A DNA stretch of 64,000 nt from Formivibrio citricus (GTDB taxonomy: Bacteria; Pseudomonadota; Gammaproteobacteria; Burkholderiales; Chitinibacteraceae): contig NZ_FOVE01000003.1 of NCBI RefSeq assembly GCF_900115065.1, positions 62,001 through 126,000 of the forward strand. The letters are read 5' to 3'. A program made the position numbers and the translations under genes. Positions 1 through 8,162 of this stretch are shown here, piece after piece (position 1 is the stretch's first letter; each line of letters opens with the position of its first letter). The notes under the pieces were generated by a model. The model did not search any database and was not told where the DNA came from. It was given only the letters and a program-made list of their open reading frames with translations.

Positions 1-2
1 TG

Positions 3-647
3 ATGGAAGACCTGTTGCAGGATACGCGCTCGATGCAACTCGACGTGCAGCGTTCCCGCGACGAGATGAGAGAAGCCCAGCGCAAGGCCGACGAAGCACA
101 GCAGAAAATCCGCGATCTGGAAAAAGAACTGCAGGCCGTCAGCGAAAAGGTGCGCGTTGATCAGCTCACCGGTGCACTGAACCGGCGCGGGCTGGAAGAA
201 GTCTTCGAGGTCGAGCTTGCCCGCACCCAGCGCAGCCACCTGCCGTTCGCCATCGCCCTGCTCGACATCGACAACTTCAAGAAACTCAACGACACCAAAG
301 GTCACGCTGCGGGCGACGCCGCCCTCACCCACCTCGTTCGCGTCATCAAGGACATGCTGCGCCCCACCGATACGGTCGCCCGCTACGGTGGCGAGGAATT
401 CGTGATCCTGTTGCCGGAAACCTCGCTCAAGGAAGCCGTTTCCGTGCTGCAGCGTCTGCAGCGCGAACTGACCAAGCGCTTCTTCATGCACAACAACGAA
501 AAGCTGCTGATCACCTTCAGCGCCGGCATCACGCTGGTCGATCACAAGGAACCGCGCGAAGCCGCACTGAGCCGCGCCGACCAGGCCATGTACCAGGCCA
601 AGCGACTCGGAAAAAACCGCGTGGAAGTCATGCTGGCAGAGCAATGA
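3..647 (+). CDS. GGDEF-domain diguanylate cyclase, C-terminal part (5' end probably outside window)
   Basis: This is the C-terminal part of a diguanylate cyclase, which makes c-di-GMP from two GTP. From the first ATG, residues about 10-50 form a charged heptad-like coiled coil. A GGDEF domain follows, starting at VDQLTGALNRRG. The signature is GGEEF at residues 129-133. An inhibitory-site RxxD (RPTD, residues 120-123) lies five residues before it, so both catalysis and product inhibition look intact. The ATG at position 3 is at the window edge and no sensory domain is visible, so the true start is probably upstream. The stop overlaps the start of the nuclease gene (ATGA), which suggests translational coupling. 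Family assignment is certain; the input signal is unknown. Confidence 0.93.
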   Translation: MEDLLQDTRSMQLDVQRSRDEMREAQRKADEAQQKIRDLEKELQAVSEKVRVDQLTGALNRRGLEEVFEVELARTQRSHLPFAIALLDIDNFKKLNDTKGHAAGDAALTHLVRVIKDMLRPTDTVARYGGEEFVILLPETSLKEAVSVLQRLQRELTKRFFMHNNEKLLITFSAGITLVDHKEPREAALSRADQAMYQAKRLGKNRVEVMLAEQ

Positions 648-1366
648 ATCTGCGGACCGGACTATGGAAAACCAGCCTGCTTCTGGCTGCCAGCCTTGTT
701 TTACCCCTGCAGGTTCACGCCAGGACACTGCACGGCACCGTCATCGGAATCAGCGACGGCGACACGCTGACGCTGCTCTCCAATCAGCGCCAACACAAGG
801 TACGCCTGGCGCAAATCGATGCACCGGAAAAAGATCAACCCTACGGACAGCGCGCCAAACGTTCGCTCTCCGATCTTGCCTACCGCCGCGAAGCGCGTGT
901 GGAAGTCGAAGCTGAAGACAAGTACGGCCGCACCGTCGGCACCATCTGGATCAACGGGCGCAACATCAACGAGGAACAGCTCCGGCGCGGCATGGCTTGG
1001 GTCTACACCCAGTACGCCCACAGCCCGGAATTGTTGACTATCCAGCAGGAGGCCCGTCAGGCGCAACGCGGCCTCTGGGCCGACGCCAACCCGACCCCGC
1101 CATGGAAATGGCGTCACACCCGCCCATCGGCCAGCCACAGCCAATGGGGATGGCTATCGTGGTTGAAATTCTGGAAATCCGGACACAAGCAAAGCAAACC
1201 CGCCCCGATCCGCGAAGGCTTGAGCACCCCGCAGCAATGCGGCGCCAAACAATATTGCAAGGAAATGACGAGTTGCGAGGAAGCGCGTTTTTATCTGGAG
1301 CAGTGCGGATTGAAGCAATTGGACGGGAATGGTGACGGGGTGCCTTGCGAGGCGTTGTGCAGGTAG
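644..1366 (+). CDS. Secreted thermonuclease (SNase) with C-terminal Excalibur domain
   Basis: This is a predicted exported, calcium-dependent nuclease. Residues 1-26 form a signal peptide ending VHA. Residues about 28-148 form a staphylococcal-nuclease OB fold with DGDT (38-41), VRLAQIDAPE (53-62) and KYGRTVG (93-99), which carry the expected metal-binding and catalytic positions. After a Trp/Pro/Ser-rich linker, residues about 200-240 form a Cys-rich Excalibur domain with DGNGDGVPCE, an EF-hand-like calcium loop. The ATG overlaps the stop of the upstream GGDEF gene. The substrate (extracellular or periplasmic DNA or RNA) is inferred from the family. Assignment is firm. Confidence 0.92.
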   Translation: MNLRTGLWKTSLLLAASLVLPLQVHARTLHGTVIGISDGDTLTLLSNQRQHKVRLAQIDAPEKDQPYGQRAKRSLSDLAYRREARVEVEAEDKYGRTVGTIWINGRNINEEQLRRGMAWVYTQYAHSPELLTIQQEARQAQRGLWADANPTPPWKWRHTRPSASHSQWGWLSWLKFWKSGHKQSKPAPIREGLSTPQQCGAKQYCKEMTSCEEARFYLEQCGLKQLDGNGDGVPCEALCR

Positions 1367-1435
1367 CACGAGGTCATTACTTGACGCGGCAGAATACCCT
1401 CTCAGGCGCTGTACTCACGAACATTTCACTCAGTT

Positions 1436-2122
1436 TTAGATAGGCTTGCATGGAATAGAAAAATCAATGTGGTAATGCTCATCGTGGCGAACCCAAGCAT
1501 TGCCTTTCATGAAATTCATGTTGGACTGTAAATACGCCCCGCGCTTTGCAGCAAAGAGCTTCGGCAAATACGGCGGATCGAAGATGGCCAGTGAAATACC
1601 TGCACCACGAGCCTTGGCTGCGACATCCAACTGATAAAGATGTTCTGCCATCGCCTCAAAATCAATGACATATCCCTCATATTTGCCGTTGGCGTCAAAA
1701 TCGATGGCATACCCGAATTTGTTGCCGATACCCGTTGGCAAAGGAATCGAACGACCTTGCCCATCAATAATCGGGACAAAAAAATCGACAGACAAACCAT
1801 TCTTGTGGGTTCGGTGCGGTCTAATTCTTCCTCCAGAAGACCAACCCGTCTCGCCGTAAACAAATACTTTCCCGGCGGCAGACTGCTCCAAAGCACCATA
1901 AGCTGCCAAAACGATTTCCGCGACTTTTGAATGGACATAAGTTCGTCCAAGACTGGCTCCCAGCGGGCTATAGGCCGAAAAATTCTTCCCTTCAACTGGC
2001 AATTTGACACCATTTTCAAGTCGACCGTTCGACACAGTGCCAAAACAAGTGCTCTCCGCTGCATAAGCAATTCCCGCAATGCTCATGCAGAAGAGGGTAA
2101 CGATAATTAGGATGAAGCGCAT
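1436..2122 (-). CDS. MepA-like (M74/LAS-type) murein endopeptidase, exported
   Basis: This looks like a zinc-dependent murein hydrolase of the penicillin-insensitive endopeptidase type. The chosen start (ATG at 2122) gives a clear signal peptide, MRFILIIVTLFCMSIAGIAY-AAE. The upstream extension of the frame has none and overlaps zipA. Zinc-site motifs are visible as H103-x2-H106-x6-D113 (HRTHKNGLSVD) and H213-x2-H216-x-H218 (HDEHYH). These match the two-part HxxH...D / HxH pattern of the LAS metallopeptidases. The gene looks more AT-rich than its neighbours and sits directly downstream of zipA, where ligA usually lies in related genomes, so it may be a later insertion. The exact bond cleaved is not visible from sequence. 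Confidence 0.7.
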   Translation of the reverse strand: MRFILIIVTLFCMSIAGIAYAAESTCFGTVSNGRLENGVKLPVEGKNFSAYSPLGASLGRTYVHSKVAEIVLAAYGALEQSAAGKVFVYGETGWSSGGRIRPHRTHKNGLSVDFFVPIIDGQGRSIPLPTGIGNKFGYAIDFDANGKYEGYVIDFEAMAEHLYQLDVAAKARGAGISLAIFDPPYLPKLFAAKRGAYLQSNMNFMKGNAWVRHDEHYHIDFSIPCKPI

Positions 2123-2159
2123 TTGATACGAGTCTCGATCTCTGCACTCGACCTTAGAC

Positions 2160-3440
2160 TCAGGCAAACAACCGCAGCGCCGCCATCGAGCCCGCAGCAA
2201 TGCCCTTGTCGTCCATGCGGGCGTAAATGGTTGTGAGCTGCTTGCGGATGTTGGCAAGGCTGGCTTCGGTCAGCGGCTTGCCGTTGTCGTCGGCAAGCTC
2301 GCCACCGAGTGCACTGGAAAGGCTGTGCGCGAAATCGGCCAGGTAATCGAATACCGCCAGCCCGCCAGCCACGCGCGGCACGTCGAAGAGCAGGGTCAGG
2401 CCATCAGAGGTCGTGCCGAACGGCGTTTCGTCCTGGTTGGCAAGCGTGAAGAGCGTTTTGCCGGAATCGCTACGGTAATGGAAGCAGCCATCCGGTCCGC
2501 GCACGAGGCCGGCATTCTCGGCCAGTACGCGCACCTTTTCCATCGGGAACGGCATTTCCGCCGGCAGGATGTTGAGACCGATCAACACGTCCACCCCCGC
2601 ACAGAACTGGTCGAGCGACTGGGCTGCGGCGATCTTGCCCGAGCGTTGCGGGAAGGTCACCACGGCGTCGAATTCGTCGGCAAACTGCTGCACACCCATA
2701 CAGAAGGCATTGAGCTGTTCCTGGGTCAACGCCCCCTGGCGATCCGCAAGCTGCAAACCCACGCGCAGCTCGGTATAGCGGCTGTGACCTGAGTGATGTA
2801 CGACTTCCCACTGGTCGTCGTCCCTGAGCCCCAGGGTGACGATGCGTTTTGCGCCTGGGAAGATCGGCACATTGGCTGCAGGAATCAGCTCGCCGGCATG
2901 GATTTCGGCGATGAAATCGAGCGCCGGATCAAGCAGGGAGGATGTGACTTCGTCGGCTTCGCGCTCTGGTTCATGAGCTACCGGAGCAGCGGCGGAAAAT
3001 TGGGGTTCCTGGCGGACAGGTTCCGGCTTGACCGGCTCGACATGAACTTGCGTTGCGACCTTGCGGGCCGCCAGCGCGGCTTCCGGATCAACGAAATCGT
3101 CCAGGTCCTCATCATCGATGGCATTGAACGGTTCGGCCGCATGGGCGGGGGCCACCGGCACTTCCGGCTCAACCGCACGTAAGACGGGAATCACGGGCTC
3201 GGTCTTCGACTCGACCTTGGGCTCAACTTTGGGTTGGCCGTGGATGATGGGTTCAAGGCGGTGCGTTTCACCGCTGCGGACCATGTTCTTGGGAGTTTCC
3301 AGCAACACATCGGGCTGGTTGCGCGCGAAGGATTTCTGCACCTGCTTGCGATAGCGGCGTTCCTGCCACCAGTTGTAGGCATAGACAAGTACGACAATGG
3401 CGCCACCGCCAATCAGCGAATACAGTTGCAAATCAGTCAT
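2160..3440 (-). CDS. zipA: Cell division protein ZipA
   Basis: ZipA is an inner-membrane anchor that tethers FtsZ at the division site. The 426-residue protein has an N-terminal membrane segment (about residues 8-24, LIGGGAIVVLVYAYNWW). A basic stretch and a long Pro/Glu/Val-rich linker follow, rich in VEPK/PVRQEP-like repeats. The C-terminal globular FtsZ-binding domain (about 195-410) contains FMGVQQFADEF-like and GLTLLFDVPRV segments. It lies 15 bp downstream of smc, a conserved betaproteobacterial arrangement. In relatives ligA normally follows; here an AT-richer peptidase gene does. Assignment rests on architecture and context. Confidence 0.9.
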   Translation of the reverse strand: MTDLQLYSLIGGGAIVVLVYAYNWWQERRYRKQVQKSFARNQPDVLLETPKNMVRSGETHRLEPIIHGQPKVEPKVESKTEPVIPVLRAVEPEVPVAPAHAAEPFNAIDDEDLDDFVDPEAALAARKVATQVHVEPVKPEPVRQEPQFSAAAPVAHEPEREADEVTSSLLDPALDFIAEIHAGELIPAANVPIFPGAKRIVTLGLRDDDQWEVVHHSGHSRYTELRVGLQLADRQGALTQEQLNAFCMGVQQFADEFDAVVTFPQRSGKIAAAQSLDQFCAGVDVLIGLNILPAEMPFPMEKVRVLAENAGLVRGPDGCFHYRSDSGKTLFTLANQDETPFGTTSDGLTLLFDVPRVAGGLAVFDYLADFAHSLSSALGGELADDNGKPLTEASLANIRKQLTTIYARMDDKGIAAGSMAALRLFA

Positions 3441-3455
3441 GGTTATTCCGGTCCA

Positions 3456-6400
3456 TCAAACAGTTGCGGGCTCGCGCATGGACAGCGCCTGCTCCACATC
3501 CACCGCCACCACGCGCGAAACACCCTGTTCCTGCATGGTCACGCCCACCAGATGCTGCGCCATTTCCATCGCCAGCCGGTTATGGCTGATAAACAGAAAT
3601 TGCGTGCGTTCGGACATTTTCTTCACCAGATCGCAATAACGCAAGGTGTTGGCATCATCCAGCGGAGCATCCACCTCGTCCAGCAGGCAAAACGGCGCGG
3701 GGTTGAGCCTGAACAGGGAGAATACCAGACTTAGCGCTGTCAGTGCTTTTTCACCCCCGGAAAGCAGGTGGATCGTGCTGTTCTTCTTGCCCGGAGGCTG
3801 CGCCATGATCTGCAGGCCGGCATCGAGAATTTCCTCGCCGGTCAGGATCAGTTCGGCATGCCCGCCACCGAACAGGGTCGGGAACAGCTCCTGCAAACTG
3901 CCGTTCACTGCGTTGAACGTTTCGGACAACAGCGCGCGCGTTTCGCGGTCGATGCGGCGGATCGCGTTTTCCAGCGTTTCCATTGCCGTGAGCAGGTCGG
4001 CAGCCTGGCTGTCGAGATAGGTCTTGCGTTCGCGCGCGGAGGTCAGCTCTTCCAGCGCAGCCAGATTGACCGCGCCCAGCCCGTTGATCGCTTGCGTCAA
4101 GCGGCCGATCTCGCCCACCAGCGAGGAAATTTTCAGTCCGCTACCCAGCAGCGGGCGCAGCGCTTCCTCGTCGACACCGGCCTCGGCCAATTCCTGGGCA
4201 AAGCGCTCGACAGCCAGACGCGCTTCCTGTTCCTTGAGACGTTGTGCATTGACCGCTTCGCGCGCGGGTTCGAGCGTGGTTTCCAGCAACTGCTTCGCCG
4301 CCTCGCGTTCGCGCAACTGGTTCTGTGCACCGTTGAGCGCATCGCGTGCAGCAGCCAGCGCCCTTTCCTTCTCGCTGCGCTTGTCGACGGCGGCCTGAAA
4401 ATCGACGTCGAAATCGCCCTCGTCGATGCCATCGAGCTCGACCAGCAAGGTTTCCAGCCGTTCAGTCAGCATCTCTTGCCGGTGCGCAAATTCCCCGTCA
4501 CGCTGCGCCAGCTCCCGAAGGCGCGCTTCAGCAGCTTGCACGGCAAAACGCGCTTCCTGCGCGTGTCGTTCGGCCTGGCGCAGCTTGCTGCGCTGCAATT
4601 CGCATGCCGCTTCAATTTCGGCGCGCGCCAGCCGGGCGTTTTCCAGTGCTTCGGCCAGCGGTGCAGTTTCTTCCGTTGCCAGCTGCAACGCTTCCTCGCA
4701 TTCCAGCTTCGCGGCGGTTTCTTCCTCAAGCATCCCGACAACCGACAGCAGCTCCTCTTCGACTTCGCCGCGCCGCCGTTCGGATTGCAGCGCCATTTCC
4801 TGACGGCGCGAATGTTCGCGTTCGGTCTGCGCAAGCTTCTGCTGCATTTCCAGCTGCTCGCGACGCGTCACGCGCAGCGTGGCTTCCAGCCTTCCAAGCT
4901 GCTCGCCCGCAGCCTGCGCAGCCACTTTGGCCTCGGCCAGCAAGGGGTCGACTTCCGCCAGCCTTGTCTCACACTCCCCCAGTTCGCGTCGACACGCGAC
5001 CAGACCGGCCAGCGAGCCGCTGCCCGCGTGGTAATGCACGCTGTTGCGGCTGGCAAGATGTCCTTCAGGCGTGACCAGCCAAGCGCCCGCAGGCAAGCTA
5101 CGACGCAAGGTTTCAAGCTCGCCCGGTTGCGCGCAGTAAACATGGGAGAGCCAATCGGACAATGCAGCGGCAACGGCGGGATGAGAGGAAACGACGTGAT
5201 CGCGCAGCAACGCATCCTGACCGTCATTCCCGCGCAGGCTGGAATCCAGTTTTTCGAGTTGTCCCACGAAGGAACCCACCACCACCGCGCTCGCCGGCGC
5301 AGCTTCGCCAGGCAACGCATCGGTCACCCGGCCCTGCAACCGCATGCCGAGCACAGCCTCCAGCGCGGTTTCCCAGCCGGATGCGACCTCGATCAGTTCG
5401 AACACGCGCGGCGCATCGGAAAGCCCCTGCGCACGCAGCCAGCCGTCGAGCGCGCCTTCGTCACCGGCGATCAACAGGTTTTGCAACGCTCCGATGCGTG
5501 CCGTCAGCCCGGCTTGTTCCAATGCCAGACGCTCGTTTTCGCTGCGCGCGCGTTGCTGTTCAATACGCCCGGTCTCGATCTGCGCTTCAAGCGTGCAGAC
5601 CTGTTGTGCGACCTCTTCGGCAGCAAGCGCAATTTCCTCGCGCTCCAGCGCCAGCGCTTCGAGTTGCGGATCGACCGCATCATCCGCCAGGCGTTCCCGG
5701 TCGGCCAGCAAGCGCTCATGGCGTTGCTTCAGCGTTGCCAGCGTGCGTTCGTGGTGTTGCAATTGTTGTTGCGCCAGTTGGGCCGCGCTACGGCTCTGGC
5801 TCAGGTGATCGCGCGCGGTCTGGAACGCGGCATCCGCTGCTCGCAATTCGTCTTCGAGCTCGGGCAGGCGCTGGCTTTCCTCTTCGAGCGCCAACGCGGC
5901 CTCTTCGCTCGCAAATTGCGCTTCCTCCTGCCGGACCTGCCAAGCTTCCTGCTCGGCCAGCGTTTCGGCATGATTGCCTTGCAAACGCACGATTTCGCCC
6001 CTGGCTTCCGCGACTTGGCCATTGATGCGTTCGCGCGTCTGGCGCAGGTGCAGAAGTTGCTGTTCGAGCCGCGCCACGCCGGCATTGGCGTCGTACAGTT
6101 CGGCCTGCGCGTTGTGGACCGCATCGCTGGCGGCATAGTGCGTCTCGCGCAAGGTTTCGATTTCGGCTTCCAGCGTACGCAGTTCGGCGACCTTGCCTTC
6201 CAGCGCGTTCTGCGCCGTGTCGATCGCGTGCCGGGCAGCCTCGGCCTCCCGCGAAGCATCGACCTTGCGCTGCAGTGCCAGCAGGTTCTGCTTCTCGGCA
6301 ATGGCTTCCTTGAAACGGTGGTATTCGGCAGCGACTTCGGCCTGGGTCGAGAGCTTTTCGATCTGACCGTCGAGCTCGAGCCGGATATCGTCGACCCGCG

Positions 6401-6974
6401 CCAGGTTGTCGCGCGTATCGGCAATGCGGTTTTCGGTTTCGCGCCGCCGCTCCTTGTATTTGGAAACGCCGGCAGCTTCTTCGAGGTAATGGCGCAGCTC
6501 TTCGGGCTTGGCCTCGATGATGCGGCTGATCATGCCCTGCTCGATGATCGCGTAGCCGCCCTTGCCCACCCCGGTGCCGAGAAAAAGATCGGTGATATCG
6601 CGACGGCGCACCTGCAGGTTGTTGATGTAGTAGGAAGATTCACCCTGGCGCGTAAGCACGCGCTTGATGGCGATTTCGGCGTATTGCGACCACTGCCCTG
6701 CCGCGAGCCCAGCGCTGTTGTCGAACACCAGCTCAACCGAGGCGCGACTCACCGCCTTGCGTGTGGACGAGCCGTTGAAGATCACGTCCTGCATCGATTC
6801 GCCGCGCAACTGCTTGGCCGACGATTCGCCCAGCACCCAGCGCACGGCATCGATCACGTTCGACTTGCCACAGCCGTTCGGCCCGCACACGGCCACCAGT
6901 TGCCCCTGGGTGGCAATGGTGGTCGGGTCCACGAAGGACTTGAAACCGGCGAGTTTGATATGGGACAGGCGCAC
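3456..6974 (-). CDS. smc: Chromosome segregation protein SMC
   Basis: SMC is the core ATPase of the bacterial condensin, which compacts and segregates the chromosome. At 1172 residues it is normal for the family. The N-terminal head has Walker A GPNGCGKSNVID, then DLFLGTGVGKGGYAIIEQG. Long coiled coils flank a hinge around residues 500-660. The C-terminal head has the signature LLSGGEKALTALSL and Walker B FCLLDEVDAPLDD. About residues 575-587 (KLDSSLRGNDG) are encoded by a copy of a dispersed palindromic repeat that sits in frame in the hinge region; see the repeat entry at 5222. zipA follows on the same strand. A very long open frame on the opposite strand is a composition artefact. Confidence 0.97.
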   Translation of the reverse strand: MRLSHIKLAGFKSFVDPTTIATQGQLVAVCGPNGCGKSNVIDAVRWVLGESSAKQLRGESMQDVIFNGSSTRKAVSRASVELVFDNSAGLAAGQWSQYAEIAIKRVLTRQGESSYYINNLQVRRRDITDLFLGTGVGKGGYAIIEQGMISRIIEAKPEELRHYLEEAAGVSKYKERRRETENRIADTRDNLARVDDIRLELDGQIEKLSTQAEVAAEYHRFKEAIAEKQNLLALQRKVDASREAEAARHAIDTAQNALEGKVAELRTLEAEIETLRETHYAASDAVHNAQAELYDANAGVARLEQQLLHLRQTRERINGQVAEARGEIVRLQGNHAETLAEQEAWQVRQEEAQFASEEAALALEEESQRLPELEDELRAADAAFQTARDHLSQSRSAAQLAQQQLQHHERTLATLKQRHERLLADRERLADDAVDPQLEALALEREEIALAAEEVAQQVCTLEAQIETGRIEQQRARSENERLALEQAGLTARIGALQNLLIAGDEGALDGWLRAQGLSDAPRVFELIEVASGWETALEAVLGMRLQGRVTDALPGEAAPASAVVVGSFVGQLEKLDSSLRGNDGQDALLRDHVVSSHPAVAAALSDWLSHVYCAQPGELETLRRSLPAGAWLVTPEGHLASRNSVHYHAGSGSLAGLVACRRELGECETRLAEVDPLLAEAKVAAQAAGEQLGRLEATLRVTRREQLEMQQKLAQTEREHSRRQEMALQSERRRGEVEEELLSVVGMLEEETAAKLECEEALQLATEETAPLAEALENARLARAEIEAACELQRSKLRQAERHAQEARFAVQAAEARLRELAQRDGEFAHRQEMLTERLETLLVELDGIDEGDFDVDFQAAVDKRSEKERALAAARDALNGAQNQLREREAAKQLLETTLEPAREAVNAQRLKEQEARLAVERFAQELAEAGVDEEALRPLLGSGLKISSLVGEIGRLTQAINGLGAVNLAALEELTSARERKTYLDSQAADLLTAMETLENAIRRIDRETRALLSETFNAVNGSLQELFPTLFGGGHAELILTGEEILDAGLQIMAQPPGKKNSTIHLLSGGEKALTALSLVFSLFRLNPAPFCLLDEVDAPLDDANTLRYCDLVKKMSERTQFLFISHNRLAMEMAQHLVGVTMQEQGVSRVVAVDVEQALSMREPATV
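5222..5249 (-). repeat. dRS3-like palindromic repeat inside smc
   Basis: On the plus strand the stretch reads CGTCATTCCCGCGCAGGC followed by TGGAATCCAG. It matches the dRS3-type repeat (ATTCC...GGAAT arms), with one arm base changed (CTGGAAT rather than CGGGAAT). On the minus strand it is read in the smc frame as LDSSLRGND, close to the LDSRLRGND peptide this repeat typically encodes. No second copy was seen in the window. Confidence 0.75.
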
Positions 6975-7045
6975 GACGCGGTTCGGGATCGGGAAAAGCA
7001 GGGATTTTACCCGAGTTTCGAGTCAACCCGGAGTCACCACAGCCT

Positions 7046-7120
7046 ATGTAGTCAGTCACACAGATTCTGCTATGTTCGGCACGCCTCGCATCCACGCAAA
7101 CCTGCGTGACTGACTACTAG
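7046..7120. repeat. MITE-like element A, short (internally deleted) copy
   Basis: This 75-bp element has ends that are inverted copies of each other: GTAGTCAGTCACACAG at 7048 and the complement of CTGCGTGACTGACTAC near 7119. Its outer arms match the 166-bp element at 35661-35826, including ATTCTGCTATGTTC and GCATCCACGCAAACCTGCG, but it lacks the roughly 90-bp centre. It sits between the divergent smc and dapA genes, so it may affect their promoters. Confidence 0.8.
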
Positions 7121-7216
7121 AGTAAAAACCGGCAAAACTCAGCGGGCGCGTTCCCTGCCCCAGCCCATTCGGTTAGAATCGTGTTTTGTGATTGTCCAAC
7201 ACGGAAACTTCCGCCC

Positions 7217-8092
7217 ATGCTGACCGGTAGTCTTGTCGCACTCGCCACGCCCATGTTCGAAAACGGCGACCTGGATTTTGCAACGCTGAGAAAGCTGATC
7301 GACTGGCACATCGAACAGGGCACTGACGGCCTCGTGGCCGTTGGCACCACTGGTGAATCGCCCACTGTCGATGTCGATGAACACCTTGAGATCATCCGGA
7401 CTTTTGTCGAGCAGGCTGCCGGACGCGTACCGGTGATCGCTGGCACGGGCGCCAACTCGACCCGTGAAGCCATCCATTTGGCCCAGCGCGCCAAGGACAT
7501 CGGCGCGAATTACTCGCTCTCGGTCGTTCCGTACTACAACAAGCCCGGCCAGGAAGGTCTCTACCAGCACTTCAAGGCTATCGCCGAAGCGGTGGACATC
7601 CCGACCATTCTCTACAACGTTCCCGGCCGCACGGCTGCGGACCTCTCGAACGATACCGTGCTGCGCCTCGCAGAACTGCCGAACATCGTCGGCATCAAGG
7701 ACGCCACCGGCAATCTGGATCGCGCCGTGGACCTGGTCAGCCGAGTTCCGTCCGATTTCGCACTGTACAGTGGCGACGATGCCACCACCATGGCCTTCAT
7801 CCTGCTCGGCGGTCACGGCACGATCTCGGTCACTGCCAACGTGGCCCCGCGCCTGATGCACGAGATGTGCGTGCTGGCACGCCAGGGCAAGATCAACGAA
7901 GCACGCCTCATCAACGATCGCCTGCAGTATTTGCATCGCAATCTGTTCGTGGAAGCCAACCCGATTCCGGTCAAGTGGGCCATGGCCGAACTCGGCCTGC
8001 TCGGCAAGGGCATCCGCCTGCCGCTGACTTGGCTTTCCGAGGCCAATCAGCCCGCGGTGAAAAAGGCGCTCGTCAAGGCCGGCCTGTGCTGA
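7217..8092 (+). CDS. dapA: 4-hydroxy-tetrahydrodipicolinate synthase
   Basis: DapA condenses pyruvate with aspartate semialdehyde, the first committed step of the lysine and diaminopimelate pathway. The start at ATG 7217 ([13 protein letters not shown]) gives the canonical N-terminus and 291 residues. An upstream in-frame ATG would add a non-conserved dodecapeptide. Visible motifs are GTTGESPT (Thr44-Thr45), SVVPYYNKP, Tyr133 in ILYNVPGRT, and the Schiff-base lysine K161 in [11 protein letters not shown]. bamC follows directly, the widespread dapA-bamC (nlpB/dapX) arrangement. Confidence 0.97.
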   Translation: MLTGSLVALATPMFENGDLDFATLRKLIDWHIEQGTDGLVAVGTTGESPTVDVDEHLEIIRTFVEQAAGRVPVIAGTGANSTREAIHLAQRAKDIGANYSLSVVPYYNKPGQEGLYQHFKAIAEAVDIPTILYNVPGRTAADLSNDTVLRLAELPNIVGIKDATGNLDRAVDLVSRVPSDFALYSGDDATTMAFILLGGHGTISVTANVAPRLMHEMCVLARQGKINEARLINDRLQYLHRNLFVEANPIPVKWAMAELGLLGKGIRLPLTWLSEANQPAVKKALVKAGLC

Positions 8093-8162
8093 TTCACGCC
8101 GAAGCTGTGAGTGAAACATTTTTCACGCATAATGACCCCCTGTTTTTGAAAAAGCGCAGACA

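Noticed and set aside
3768-7109. 1113-codon open frame on the plus strand
   Set aside because: It lies wholly opposite smc, is rich in Arg/Gln/Phe/Leu as expected from the reverse of G+C-rich coiled-coil codons, and shows no domain.
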